Notes: a model not told the origin generated them from the letters alone. Shown: positions 50,904-60,746, counted from the first letter of the stretch. The stretch: DNA of 64,000 nucleotides from Fodinicola acaciae (GCF_010993745.1 NZ_WOTN01000003.1:682001-746000), one strand, 5' to 3'. Made by a program: numbers and translations.

Positions 50904-52796
50904 GTGACAGGTCTGACTGCGGAGCTCATCGTGGATGGCCGGACACCGCAGACCCCAGCCCTCGCACCAGACGGACAGCAGCTCTGCCACGTCCTCGCCC
51001 CGCTCAGCCAGACCGGTGACCACCTCGACACCGAGCTCTGGCTCGTCGACATCGACGGCGCCGGCGGGCGCCGAGCGACCACCGACACCGCGACAGAGTC
51101 CCAGCCGCGCTGGTCCGCGGACTCGACCACCCTGTTTTTCCTGTCCGACCGCACAAACCGCGGCACCTCGCAGGTCCACAGGCTCGCCAACGGTGCGGTC
51201 ACCGCGGTGACCAGCTGGCGCGCCGGCATCATCGACCACCTGCCGCTCGCCGATCCGGACCGGGTCGCTCTGCTGGCCGAGGACGAGCCGACCGAGCAGG
51301 ACACGCGCCGAGCACTGGACCGCGACGACGCCATCGTCGTCGGCGAGCGCGAACCGCGTGCTCGGTTACGTCTGCTCGACCTGCGTACGGGCGAGGTCAC
51401 CACGCCGAACGTGCTCGCCGGCCGGCACGTCGTGGAGCTGCGGCAACGGCCCGACGGCGGCCCGCTCGCCGTCCTCACCCAGTCCAGCGCCGATCCGGAC
51501 TATGGCCCTCGTACGGGCCAGCTGCATCTGGTCGACCCCGCGACCTGGACCGAGGAAGACCTCGGACCGGTCGAGGCCGACGCGCACTCGCTGGCCTGGT
51601 GGCCGGACGAGGGCGGTTGGCACCTCGGCTACGTCGCGCTCACGCCACCGGTGCTCCAGGCCGGCACTGCCGTGTTCGACGTGGCCATCGGCAGCCGCGT
51701 ACGCCGCAACCGTACGGCCGACCTGCCGATGTGCCCGACCGAGCTGCGCCAGACCGATGCCGCTCCTCTGGTCGTCCTCGCCGACGGCCTCAACACGACT
51801 TTGGCTCGGCTCGACTCCGGCGGTCTCACGCCGTTGTCGCAGCACACCGGCGGCCTCGACGCGCTCACCACCACGCCGGCGGGCACCACGATCGCGGCGC
51901 TGACCGGCACTCGTTACCAACCTCCGAACGTCCACGTCGGGCCGCCGGCCGGGCCGCTGCGCAGGATCACCGACACGCGTCCCGAACTGGACGGCATCAC
52001 CGTCGGCACACAGCGACCGCTGGCCTACCGGGCCGCCGACGGCCTCGATCTGGACGGCCTGCTCGTACTGCCGGCCGGAAAAACCGCATCGGCCGGTCCG
52101 TTTCCGCTCGTGACGATCGTGCACGGTGGCCCGTATCACCGGCATACGGACGATCTCCAGCTGTTCTGGCATCCCAGCGCGCAGTGGCTGGCCACCGCCG
52201 GCTATGCGGTGTTCCTGCCCAATCCGCGCGGCGGCCAGGGCCACGGCCACCTGTTCGCCGCCAGCGTCGCCGGCCGGGTCGGCCAGGAGGAATGGACCGA
52301 CATCCTGACCGGCATCGACCTGCTCGTCGCCGAAGGCGTCGCCGACCCCGACCGGCTCGGCATCGCCGGCGGCAGCCACGGCGGTTTCATGGCGGCGTGG
52401 GCGGTCGGGCAGACCGACCGGTTTCGCGCAGCGCTGGTCAGCGCCGGCGTCGTCGATTGGGGGATGCTCGCCGCGACCGGGGAGAACGGCCAGTTCGAGG
52501 CCGCACTCGGTGGCAGCACCGGCTGGTCCGGCATCGGTCCACACCCGCATGACGCGGTCAGCCCGGTCTCCTACGCCAGCCGCGTCCGCACGCCCGTACT
52601 CATCCTGCACGGCGCCGAGGACACCAACGTGCCGCTCGGGCAGGCGGTGTATTTCCACCGGGCATTGCGCCATTTCGGCGTCGAGCACGAGTTCGTGATC
52701 TATCCGCGGGAGGGCCACTCGATCCGCGAACGCAACCACCAGCTCGACGTCCTGCGCCGGACCCGTGCCTGGTTCGACCGCTGGCTCCGGCCCTGA
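50904..52796 (+). CDS. Prolyl-oligopeptidase-family serine peptidase (S9)
   Basis: 630 residues. The N-terminal about 370 residues are a beta-propeller (SQPRWSADSTTLFFLSDR, ALAPDGQQL). The C-terminal alpha/beta hydrolase has the Ser in IAGGSHGGFMAAW, Asp in HGAEDTNVP and His in REGHSIRE. No signal peptide, so it is cytoplasmic and would cleave short peptides. GTG 50904 was used. It is bracketed by two family 1 repeat elements (copy D upstream, copy C eight bases after the stop). Confidence 0.9.
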   Translation: MTGLTAELIVDGRTPQTPALAPDGQQLCHVLAPLSQTGDHLDTELWLVDIDGAGGRRATTDTATESQPRWSADSTTLFFLSDRTNRGTSQVHRLANGAVTAVTSWRAGIIDHLPLADPDRVALLAEDEPTEQDTRRALDRDDAIVVGEREPRARLRLLDLRTGEVTTPNVLAGRHVVELRQRPDGGPLAVLTQSSADPDYGPRTGQLHLVDPATWTEEDLGPVEADAHSLAWWPDEGGWHLGYVALTPPVLQAGTAVFDVAIGSRVRRNRTADLPMCPTELRQTDAAPLVVLADGLNTTLARLDSGGLTPLSQHTGGLDALTTTPAGTTIAALTGTRYQPPNVHVGPPAGPLRRITDTRPELDGITVGTQRPLAYRAADGLDLDGLLVLPAGKTASAGPFPLVTIVHGGPYHRHTDDLQLFWHPSAQWLATAGYAVFLPNPRGGQGHGHLFAASVAGRVGQEEWTDILTGIDLLVAEGVADPDRLGIAGGSHGGFMAAWAVGQTDRFRAALVSAGVVDWGMLAATGENGQFEAALGGSTGWSGIGPHPHDAVSPVSYASRVRTPVLILHGAEDTNVPLGQAVYFHRALRHFGVEHEFVIYPREGHSIRERNHQLDVLRRTRAWFDRWLRP

Positions 52797-52803
52797 CCAA
52801 TGT

Positions 52804-53387
52804 GCGCATGGCCACCATGCGTGCGGTGGACTTGAGTCTTAACCTGTTTGGCTCTGGCGGTCTTTGCGGCTGTGTCTGTTTGTGGTCGGTGCCGGAGTAC
52901 CGCAGCCGCATGGCACGTCCTCGGTTGTCATCGCGTGAGCTGTCGCGGCGGACCAGCATGGGAGCAATGACTCCCACGCCGCCGCGATCCAGGCGTGCGT
53001 CAGGAGTCTCTGTGAACATCCAGCGGCGGCTAGGGCGGTTCTGGTGTGACTGCTGTGGCCAACCATGCAGGTGAGACGGCCTGACCGGTAATACTTGGTT
53101 AACAAGACATCAAACCGGGCCACGACAGCATTACTCGCCTCAGCAGCCACACCCACCGCAGCGGCTGGCGGTCACGCAGGCGTGAAAGCCGTGTTTCGCG
53201 CATCTAGCGCCAGTAACTCGACATTCACGCCCCGATAAACCTCATAAGACAGACATTAGCGTTACACGGACTGCGGATCCCATGTAATGGACCTTTTCGC
53301 CACTTACCGGGACGCCATGACACCTTCCGAGCCGGTCCGCGCAGCCGAGGTGAAACTCAGGGTGGACGCACGCATGGGGCCATGCGG
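52804..53387. mobile_element. MITE-like element, family 1 copy C (584 bp)
   Basis: Left end GCGCATGGCCACCATGCG and right end CGCATGGGGCCATGCGG, with matching inner GTGGACTTGAG/CTCAGGGTGGAC. It carries a 240-bp segment not seen in A or B (52840-53080), then blocks shared with B (CGGTAATACTTGGTTAAC) and with A (GGTCACGCAGGCGTGAAAG and following). It fills the gap between the S9 peptidase and epimerase genes. No gene is supported inside. Confidence 0.78.
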
Positions 53388-53391
53388 ACAT

Positions 53392-54459
53392 CTACTTGCC
53401 GGAGGCGCGGCGCTTGCGGGCACGGCGTACGAGCGCGGCCGTGCCGATGAGCGCCACGGTCGCGCCCGCGGCGGCGGTGGCGGTCGCAGCGCCTTTGGGG
53501 TCGACCGGCAGCCGGTACGCCCGCGCCGGCCGGCCGTCGGCGTAGTCGGTGAGCGCCTCGAGGTTGGAGTACGCCGGCTTCCAACCGGCCTCGCGTAATC
53601 GCTCGCTGCCGACAACCCACGGATAGACCAGATACGCCAGCTCCGACGGCGAGCTGGTGACGCCGATGGCATGCAACCGCGCGGCCGTCTCGAAGGCGAT
53701 CGTCGCCGGCAGCTCCAGCGGCCGCCGCTTGAGCACCTTCTGCACGTCCGCCTGCTCGATCCAGCCTTCGGACGCGACCGTCGCCGCGCCGACCATCCGC
53801 GTCGTCACGGCCGTGCAGACCGCCGCGGCGAGATCATCGACGTGGCAAAACTGCCAATGCGGCTTCGTGCCGCGTACGACCAGCAGGCGCGGACCGTCGA
53901 GCAGGCCGCCGGCCGGGTTCGGCAGGCCCGGCGCGAGCAGCCAGGCCGGCCGCAGCACGCACACCTCGGTCTGTGGATAGGCGTGGTCGAGCGAGCGCGC
54001 GATCCGCTCCAGCGCCAGCAGGTCGGCGACGTCGCCTTCGGCGGTGGCCTGCAGCGGAGCGTCCTCCGGCAGCGGTACGGGGTTGTCCGGCGCCGCCCCG
54101 TAGACGCGCGCACTGGAGATCAGCACCACCTGGCGTACGCCCGCGGCCGCGGCGGCCATCAGCGCGACAGACACACCGAGCTCGTTGGCCTTACGCCGCG
54201 CCGCGCGATCGGCCGCGTCGTCGACCTCGTTCGGCGCGTACACCAGCGCGTGCACGCCGCGCAGCGCCGCGGCCAGCGAGGCGTCGGTCACGTCGACCCG
54301 CCGCAGCGTCACGCCGGGCACCGGCGGCCGTACGGTGCCCAGCGCCACGACCTGCCTGATCGACTCGGTGGCCAGCAGCTCGCGACAGATCGCCGCGCCG
54401 GCCACGCCGGTCGAACCGATCACCGCGACGACCCGTGGCTGGTCGGACCGGCCGGTCAC
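53392..54459 (-). CDS. NAD-dependent epimerase/dehydratase-like protein with membrane anchor
   Basis: 355 residues from GTG 54459. The Rossmann motif is VVAVIGSTGVAGAAICREL, with VLISSARVYG in the active-site region (the usual YxxxK is not obvious), so catalysis is uncertain. A C-terminal helix and basic tail (ATVALIGTAALVRRARKRR) anchor it in the membrane. It is divergent from the DUF2342 protease gene 62 bp away and convergent with repeat copy C, whose right end is four bases from its stop. Confidence 0.82.
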   Translation of the reverse strand: MTGRSDQPRVVAVIGSTGVAGAAICRELLATESIRQVVALGTVRPPVPGVTLRRVDVTDASLAAALRGVHALVYAPNEVDDAADRAARRKANELGVSVALMAAAAAGVRQVVLISSARVYGAAPDNPVPLPEDAPLQATAEGDVADLLALERIARSLDHAYPQTEVCVLRPAWLLAPGLPNPAGGLLDGPRLLVVRGTKPHWQFCHVDDLAAAVCTAVTTRMVGAATVASEGWIEQADVQKVLKRRPLELPATIAFETAARLHAIGVTSSPSELAYLVYPWVVGSERLREAGWKPAYSNLEALTDYADGRPARAYRLPVDPKGAATATAAAGATVALIGTAALVRRARKRRASGK

Positions 54460-54521
54460 CGCGACAACCCCCGCGAGGGGACTACCGTTGACGTTATGAC
54501 CGCCGCCGCTGTGAGCACGCC

Positions 54522-55775
54522 GTGAGCACTCCTCCCACCCCACCGGGGGGTTTCCCCGGCATGCCGGATCCCAACGACCCGGCCCAGATGCAGGCGTTCC
54601 TGGCCCAGATGCAACAGATGTTCGCCGCCGCCGGGACTCAGGACGGCCCGGTGAACTGGACGCTGGCCCGGCAGGTCGCCGAGCAGGTCGCACGGTCCAC
54701 CGACCGATCGCTGACTGCCGCCGAGCGTACCTCGACAACCGACGCACTCCGGCTGGCCGACGTGTGGCTCGACCCGGTGACCAGCCTGCCGTCCGGTGCG
54801 CGTACGACCACCGCGTGGACGACGCTGGAGTGGATCGACCAGACGCTGCCGGTCTGGAAACAGCTCTGCGACCCGGTCGCGTCGCGGGTGGTGGCGGCCA
54901 CCTCGGGATCGCTGCCCGAGGAGATGGCCGCGCAGCTGGGTCCGATGCGCGGCCTGCTCGACGGCATCGGCGGCATGGCCTTCGGACAGCAGGTCGGTAC
55001 GGGCCTCGGTCAGCTGTCCGCCGAGGTGCTCACCTCCTCCGACATCGGCGTGCCGCTGGGTCCGGCCGGCGTGGCCGCGCTGCTGCCGGCCAACATCGAG
55101 GCCTTCGCCGAGGGCCTGGAACGGCCGGTCGACGAGGTGCGGCTGTACGTGGCGCTGCGCGAGGCGGCCCACCAACGGCTCTTCGAGCACGTGCCGTGGC
55201 TGCGCTCGCACCTGCTCAACGCCGTCGACGCGTACGCGCGCGGCATCGCCATCGACCGCGAGGCGATCGAGGACGCGATGTCGTCCATCGACCCCGGCGC
55301 GCTCGACCCCAACAACCTGGAGTCGCTGCAGGAGTCGCTGGCCGGCGGCATGTTCACGCCGAGCGACACACCGGAGCAGAAGGCCGCGCTGGCTCGGCTG
55401 GAGACCGCGTTGGCGCTGGTCGAGGGGTGGGTCACCGCGGTCGTCGAGGCGGCCGCCGGCGAGCGGTTGCCGGGCCTGTCCGCGCTCGGCGAGGCCTTCC
55501 GGCGGCGGCGCGCGTCCGGTGGCCCGGCCGAGCAGACCTTCGCGACGCTGGTCGGCCTGGAGATGCGGCCACGCAAGCTGCGCGAGGCGTCGGTGCTGTG
55601 GCAGAAGCTGGCCGAGGCGCGCGGCGTGGAAGGCCGGGACGCGATCTGGGGCCACCCGGACCTGCTGCCGTCCTCCGACGACCTCGACGACCCGGACGCC
55701 TTCGTACGCCGCCAGGACGACGGCGGCATCGATGGGATCGACGGCATCAACCTGGATGACCTGAAAGACCTCTAA
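54522..55775 (+). CDS. DUF2342 zinc-dependent metalloprotease-like protein
   Basis: 417 residues. The N-terminus is Pro/Met/Gln rich (MQAFLAQMQQMFAA), then a helical core with YVALREAAHQRLFEHVPWL, the family's HExxH-related site, and ALALVEGWVTAVVEAA. This matches the actinobacterial hydrolase group represented by Rv3195, here in the same order as in M. tuberculosis relative to the ThiF-like and ABC1 genes. GTG 54522 is the start. Substrate unknown. Confidence 0.88.
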   Translation: MSTPPTPPGGFPGMPDPNDPAQMQAFLAQMQQMFAAAGTQDGPVNWTLARQVAEQVARSTDRSLTAAERTSTTDALRLADVWLDPVTSLPSGARTTTAWTTLEWIDQTLPVWKQLCDPVASRVVAATSGSLPEEMAAQLGPMRGLLDGIGGMAFGQQVGTGLGQLSAEVLTSSDIGVPLGPAGVAALLPANIEAFAEGLERPVDEVRLYVALREAAHQRLFEHVPWLRSHLLNAVDAYARGIAIDREAIEDAMSSIDPGALDPNNLESLQESLAGGMFTPSDTPEQKAALARLETALALVEGWVTAVVEAAAGERLPGLSALGEAFRRRRASGGPAEQTFATLVGLEMRPRKLREASVLWQKLAEARGVEGRDAIWGHPDLLPSSDDLDDPDAFVRRQDDGGIDGIDGINLDDLKDL

Positions 55776-55842
55776 CCTCTTGCCACGGATTGCCACTTCT
55801 CTTACGCTGCGAGCGATTTTGCCGGCGTAGGAAGGCATTCCG

Positions 55843-58176
55843 ATGGCTCGTACGTCCCGACGCGCCGCGCTCGCACTGGTGGTCGGCCTGCTGCTCGGCA
55901 TGGCCGTCGCGGCGACGCCCGCGCAGGCGGCAACCCTGCCTGCGGTCATCCCGGCCCTGCGTCAGTGGACGGCCGCCGGCGGCACCGACTTCCAGCTGAC
56001 GCCGTCCAGCCGGCTGGTCGCCGACGCGGCCCTGTCGGCGACCGCCAGCACCTTCGAAAGTGATCTCGAGGCGCTGCTCGGGCGGGACGTACAACGCGCG
56101 GTGACCGCTCAGCCTGGCGACATCGTGCTCAGTCTCGACGCGAACGCGCCGGCGCAGCCCGAGGCGTACGCGCTGACCGTCGGCTCGACGCTGGTCATAC
56201 GTGCGCGCGCCGATGCCGGTGTCTTCAACGGCACGCGTACGGTCCTGCAGCTCCTGCACCAACAGGCGACACTGCCGGCCGGCACCGCGACCGACTGGCC
56301 GGCGAGTCCGGAGCGCGGTTTCAGCATCGATCTGGCGCGAAAGTTCTTCACCGTGCCGTGGCTGCAGCGGCAAATCAAGGATTTGGCCTATCTGAAGCTC
56401 AACCTGCTGCACCTGCACCTGACCGACAACGAAGCCTTCCGGTTGGAAAGCACGACCGTGCCGGCCGCGGTCGCCGCCGAGCATTACACGAAACAACAGA
56501 TCGCCGACCTGGTCGCGCTGGCCGGCCGCTATCACCTCACCGTGGTGCCGGAGATCGACATGCCGAGCCACCTGGCCGCGGTCATCGACAAATATCCGCA
56601 GTATGCCGTGAAACCGGCGACCCGCGGCGCGATCGACATCGGCAACCAGGCGGCCCGGGATCTGTTGGCGAACATCGTTCGCGAATATCTGCCACTGTTT
56701 CCGGGGCCGTACTGGGACATCGGCGCCGACGAGTACGTGTCGGACTATTCGGCCTATCCGTCGCTGGTCGACTGGGCTCACCAGCATTACGGAGCGAACG
56801 CGCCGGCGATCGACACCTTCTACGACTTCGTGAACTCGATGGCGGCCCTGGTGAAACCGTACGGCCGGACCCTGCGGATGTGGAACGACCAGCTGACCAC
56901 GGCGGCACATCCGGAAGTGGCGCTGACACCGGGGATCGTGGTCGACTACTGGACCGGCGCGCGCGCCGACCTGCTCGGCCCGGACACCCTTGTGGCCAAC
57001 GGACATCCGGTGATGAACGCCAGCTGGGCGGCGACCATCGACGGTGTCGCACACACCGTTTTGTATTACGTGCTCGGAAACGCCAAGCCGGACACCGCGA
57101 TTCTCTACGAGCGCTGGAATCCGCTGATGTTCGACGGCGGACGTACGCTCAGCCAGGCCAATGCCGGCGGCCTGCGCGGCGCGCAGCTCAACGTGTGGTG
57201 CGACTCGCCGCGCGAGCAGACCGAGGACCAGGTCGCCGACGGCATCCGGCCGACTTTGCGTGTGCTGGCACAACAACTGTGGGGCTCGGCGAAACCGGCC
57301 GGCACGTACGCGGCGTTCCAGGCGATCATCGACGCGGTCGGCGGCCCGTCGCCGCTCGGCCAGTCGATGGCGGCCGTACGCCCGCCGGACGGCCGCATGC
57401 TGGTCTTCGCCGCCGGCTCGTCGGTGTCATTCCGCCGGCAGACCGCCGCCAACTCCGGCTTCGGTCCGTGGACGGACCTCGGCGGCACCGACTTCAGTGC
57501 GCTCGCCGCGGCGGTCGGTCCCGGCGGTCTGGTGTCGTTGTTCGCGGTCGGACCGTACGGCCGCGTCTCGGTGCGGACCCAGACCTCGCCGGAGGCGTGG
57601 GGGCCGTGGTCGGACGCACCAGGCGGCCGGGACGTCCGCGGCGTCGCGGCCGCCGCGGACGCGCAAGGCGTGCTGCACCTTTTCGCGCTCGGCGGTGACC
57701 GGCAGCTCTACACGAGCGTGCGGGGCCCCAACGGGTCGTGGAGTGCGTGGGACAGCTCGCTCGGCGGCTCGCAACTGCGGTCGATCGCGGCCGCGTCGAG
57801 TCCGTCCGGTGAGCTGCGCGTCTTCGCGGTCGGCGGTGACGGCATCCTCTACCAGCGCGTCCTGTCCGGCGGCTCGTGGACCGGCTGGGACGGCTCGCTG
57901 GCCGGCACCGACCTGCGCGCGACGACCGCGAGCACCGGCGCCGGCATCGACGTCTACGCGCTCGGCGGCGACACCGCCGCGTACGGCCGCTTCGGTGGCA
58001 CCAACGGCGTCTTCCAGCCGTGGGCCTCCTACGGCGGCTCCGACCTCGAACAACTCGCCGCCAGCCGGAACGCCGACGGCCGCCCGGAGCTGTTCACCCT
58101 CGGCGCCGACGGCGTCTACTACACGAAGTTCCAGCAGACCGGCGGCAGCTGGACCGACTGGCTCGCCTCCTGGTAG
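55843..58176 (+). CDS. Secreted GH20 beta-N-acetylhexosaminidase with C-terminal propeller
   Basis: 777 residues. A signal peptide (about 1-29, ending PAQAAT), a GH20b-like domain, then the GH20 barrel (about 145-480; RGFSIDLARKFFTVPWLQ, LNLLHLHLTDNEAFRLE). The catalytic Asp-Glu pair is in WDIGADEYV; the usual His-x-Gly-Gly before it is altered. Residues about 500-777 contain six or so repeats with Trp-rich ends (FGPWTDLGGTDF, WGPWSDAPGGRD, WSAWDSSLGGSQ), a sugar-binding beta-propeller. It probably degrades N-acetylglucosamine polymers outside the cell. It lies inside an otherwise conserved gene block. Confidence 0.9.
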   Translation: MARTSRRAALALVVGLLLGMAVAATPAQAATLPAVIPALRQWTAAGGTDFQLTPSSRLVADAALSATASTFESDLEALLGRDVQRAVTAQPGDIVLSLDANAPAQPEAYALTVGSTLVIRARADAGVFNGTRTVLQLLHQQATLPAGTATDWPASPERGFSIDLARKFFTVPWLQRQIKDLAYLKLNLLHLHLTDNEAFRLESTTVPAAVAAEHYTKQQIADLVALAGRYHLTVVPEIDMPSHLAAVIDKYPQYAVKPATRGAIDIGNQAARDLLANIVREYLPLFPGPYWDIGADEYVSDYSAYPSLVDWAHQHYGANAPAIDTFYDFVNSMAALVKPYGRTLRMWNDQLTTAAHPEVALTPGIVVDYWTGARADLLGPDTLVANGHPVMNASWAATIDGVAHTVLYYVLGNAKPDTAILYERWNPLMFDGGRTLSQANAGGLRGAQLNVWCDSPREQTEDQVADGIRPTLRVLAQQLWGSAKPAGTYAAFQAIIDAVGGPSPLGQSMAAVRPPDGRMLVFAAGSSVSFRRQTAANSGFGPWTDLGGTDFSALAAAVGPGGLVSLFAVGPYGRVSVRTQTSPEAWGPWSDAPGGRDVRGVAAAADAQGVLHLFALGGDRQLYTSVRGPNGSWSAWDSSLGGSQLRSIAAASSPSGELRVFAVGGDGILYQRVLSGGSWTGWDGSLAGTDLRATTASTGAGIDVYALGGDTAAYGRFGGTNGVFQPWASYGGSDLEQLAASRNADGRPELFTLGADGVYYTKFQQTGGSWTDWLASW

Positions 58177-58177
58177 C

Positions 58178-58768
58178 TCAGAAGAGCTTGTCGGCCTGTT
58201 CGTCGGCGTCGCCGCCGACGTTCAGGCCGGCCGCCGCGGCCACACCTTCCAGATAGCCGCGCGCTCGCTCCGTACGCGGATAGGACTCCAGCAGCCGCCA
58301 GAACCGCGCGCTGTGGTCCGGGATCTTCAGGTGCGCGAGCTCGTGCAACAGCACGTAGTCGACGACCCAGGCCGGCATGTCGGCGAGCCGGTCGGACAGC
58401 CGGATCGTCCGGTCGGACGGCGTGCACGAGCCCCAGCGCGTGTGCTGGTTGGAGACCCACCGCACGCTGGCCGGACAGTCGCCGTCGAGGTAGCGGCGGC
58501 TCAGCTCGGCGGCTCTGGCCAGCAGGGCGTCGTCGCTCGGCGGCCGGCGGCGGCGCCGTGCGGCGAGGCGAGCCACCATCCGGTCGACCCACTCGCGCTC
58601 CTGCGCCTTGCTGAAGCTCGCCGGCAGCAGCACCACGACCCGGCCGCCGTCCTCGTACGCGGACACCGTCCGACGGCGGCGCCGGCTCCGGCGCACCTCG
58701 ACCGGCAGGTCGGCCAATGGCACGTCCTGCCCCGCTGACCCGCCGGCGTGCGGCCTGGTGGCGGTCAC
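58178..58768 (-). CDS. YgjP-like M48 metallopeptidase
   Basis: 196 residues from GTG 58768. The zinc site is LLHELAHLKIPDHSARFW (HExxH and downstream His), preceded by NQHTRWGSCTPSDRTIRLS, the invariant WGSC segment of the YgjP/DUF45 family. A basic stretch (RRSRRRRRT) is near the N-terminus. It is convergent with the GH20 gene with only one base between stops. Confidence 0.92.
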   Translation of the reverse strand: MTATRPHAGGSAGQDVPLADLPVEVRRSRRRRRTVSAYEDGGRVVVLLPASFSKAQEREWVDRMVARLAARRRRRPPSDDALLARAAELSRRYLDGDCPASVRWVSNQHTRWGSCTPSDRTIRLSDRLADMPAWVVDYVLLHELAHLKIPDHSARFWRLLESYPRTERARGYLEGVAAAAGLNVGGDADEQADKLF

Positions 58769-59350
58769 AGGCCCACCGTAGTGGCTCAAATCGCACTTCA
58801 TCGATCCACCAGGCCGGCGAAAACCCGAACTTTTTCTCGTGCACAGCCGGTGGGTAATGTTTTCGCAGGTCAGCGTGCTCGTTGTTGACAGTCCAGGCAG
58901 CCGTCCACAGGGTCGTGCACCTCTTCGTCCACAGTGGCCTCGGTCACTGTCCCCACTCCGTCCACAAGGTTATCCACAGGCTGTGGAGGTCGTCGATTGA
59001 CGTTGCCGGGTCCGGCCCCTAGCGTCGGTCGCGGAGCCCTCGGAAGAGGTCACCGGCCCGATGCAAGGGGAAGGCAGCGGGAAGGTGGTCGACACCGAGG
59101 GCTCCGTGGTGTCGATGGCGGCTGTCCGTAGCGAGAACGCTATTCGCCTTCCGGAAAACCAAAATTCCGCCACATTCACCCGCGGTTCGTCGTTGTCGCA
59201 GGTACGCCGTACGGTAATGGGGCCGTCGAAATGCGACACGTCCCGCGTTTCGCGACCGTCCTGAGCGGCCGGAGCGCGGAAACGACGGTACTGTGCGTGA
59301 GGCCCTGTCACACCGTGGCAGCGGGGGAATCGAGAGGTAGAGGAGGCGAC

Positions 59351-59503
59351 GTGGCCGAGACCTACAACGGTTACTGCGTCAAGTGCAAGGAGAAGCGCGA
59401 CTTCTCCGGCGAAGTCAGCGTCAGCGACTCAGGTCGTCGGATGGCCAAAGGCACCTGTCCGGTGTGTGGCACGAAGATGAACCGCATTCTGGGTAAAGCC
59501 TGA
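59351..59503 (+). CDS. DUF5679 small zinc-ribbon protein
   Basis: 50 residues from GTG 59351, preceded by GAGGAGG. Two cysteine pairs (CVKC and CPVC) make a zinc ribbon; MAETYNGYCVKCKEKRDF and AKGTCPVCGTKMNRILGK match the DUF5679 family found near DUF2342 and ABC1 genes in actinobacteria. Function unknown. A hairpin terminator follows directly. Confidence 0.88.
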   Translation: MAETYNGYCVKCKEKRDFSGEVSVSDSGRRMAKGTCPVCGTKMNRILGKA

Positions 59504-59508
59504 GGTCA

Positions 59509-59536
59509 GAGCCTGTTTCAGTGCTGAAATGGGCTC
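59509..59536 (+). terminator. Hairpin after the zinc-ribbon gene
   Basis: GAGCCTGTTTCAG pairs with CTGAAATGGGCTC around TG, 13 pairs including two G-U. It starts six bases after the stop codon; no T-tract follows. Confidence 0.65.
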
Positions 59537-59711
59537 CAGCGGGGACGGGTCCGTGAGGGCCGGTCACCGCGTACGGATGACTGGTCGGCGGGTGGTCGCA
59601 CCGCTCGCCGACAGTCGCCGAAAAAGTGCACCTGTGGACAACCCCGGAACGGCCCTTCGGAGCTGGCACGCTCAGAGCGTGACCACCAGCTGACGAAGGA
59701 GGCCTCCCGCC

Positions 59712-60746
59712 GTGGGACGCACCTTGATTCCGTTCCGGGCCCTGTGGCGGGACGCCGGCACGCTGCAGTTCGGCACCGATCCCGACCACGCGATCGTGCT
59801 CACCGGTCTGCCGGCCGGCACGGCGGACGTGCTCGCGCTGCTCGACGGCGCGCACAGCGACGAGGCCGTACGAGCCGCCGGCGCCGAGGCCGGCCTGTCG
59901 GCCGACGAGGTCGACTCCCTGCTCGCCGCCCTTGAGCGGTGCTCGGCGGTCACCGACCGCGACCCGGCCAACGACCTGCCTGGCAACCTTCCGGTGTCGG
60001 CACGTCGTCAGCTGCGCGGTGAGCTGGCGACGCTGACCCAGCGGCACGGAGCGTGGGCCGGAGTGGTGTTGTCCCGCCGGATCGACCGCCGCGTGGTACT
60101 CACCGGCGACCACCGCTTCGTCGTACCGCTGGCGACCGTGCTGGCCGCCTCCGGCGTGCGGCGGCTGTGGATCCCGGCGTCCGGCCGCGTACGGATCGGC
60201 GAGACCATGCCGAGCGGACTGCGGGCCATCGACGAGCGCCAGCCGCGCGGCACCGCGATCGCCGAAGTCGTGCTCGCGGCGGCGCCGGACGCGGACCTGC
60301 GGCCATTTCCGAACTCGCTCGTCCCCGACCTCACCGTGGTCGCCGGACCGGTCGGCGCACCCGCGCCCGACCTGCCGACTCCGGCGCGCAAGGCTCGTGC
60401 ACGGCTTGAGCTGGGCGTACGCGACGGCCTGGCGGTGGTCGGGCCACTGACCGTCCCCGGCCGCACCGCGTGCCCGACCTGCGTCGAGCTGGCGCGTACC
60501 GACCGCGACCCCGACTGGCCGGCGCTGGCCGCACAGCTCGGCGGGGCGCCGACAGACCCGTGCTCGGTCGCCAACACGCTCGCCGCGGTGGCGCTGGCCG
60601 GCGCGCAGATCCTGGAGCACCTCGACGGTGGCCGACCGGCCGTACGGTCCGCGTCGCTGGAGCTGGCCGCGAGCGGCGCGATCGTCCGGCGCCGGCAGTG
60701 GGACCCGCATCCGGCCTGTCCCTGCACCAGTCCCTCCGCCGCCTGA
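59712..60746 (+). CDS. ThiF/cyclodehydratase-like protein
   Basis: 344 residues from GTG 59712 with GGAGG upstream. It resembles the N-terminal, precursor-peptide-binding type of ThiF-like proteins seen at this locus in actinobacteria (position of Rv3196). A zinc site is suggested by TACPTCVEL and HPACPC near the C-terminus; no ATP-binding GxGxxG motif is apparent, so catalysis is doubtful. It lies 38 bp upstream of the ABC1 kinase gene, probably co-transcribed. Confidence 0.75.
   Translation: MGRTLIPFRALWRDAGTLQFGTDPDHAIVLTGLPAGTADVLALLDGAHSDEAVRAAGAEAGLSADEVDSLLAALERCSAVTDRDPANDLPGNLPVSARRQLRGELATLTQRHGAWAGVVLSRRIDRRVVLTGDHRFVVPLATVLAASGVRRLWIPASGRVRIGETMPSGLRAIDERQPRGTAIAEVVLAAAPDADLRPFPNSLVPDLTVVAGPVGAPAPDLPTPARKARARLELGVRDGLAVVGPLTVPGRTACPTCVELARTDRDPDWPALAAQLGGAPTDPCSVANTLAAVALAGAQILEHLDGGRPAVRSASLELAASGAIVRRRQWDPHPACPCTSPSAA

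Larger units (their letters stand above)
58901..59641. other. Cluster of DnaA-box-like sequences in a 582-bp gene-free gap
   Basis: The gap 58769-59350 contains CCGTCCACA (58902-58910 region), TCGTCCACA (58925-58933), CCGTCCACA (58958-58966) and a perfect TTATCCACA (58970-58978), followed by CTGTGGAGG. A further perfect box, TGTGGACAA, is at 59633-59641 beyond the small zinc-ribbon gene. No dnaA or dnaN gene is nearby, so this is not the usual origin setting; it may bind DnaA for regulation. Confidence 0.5.

Noticed and set aside
58769-59350. Chromosomal replication origin
   Set aside because: Several DnaA-like boxes occur, but dnaA, dnaN, gyrB, parAB and an AT-rich unwinding region are absent.
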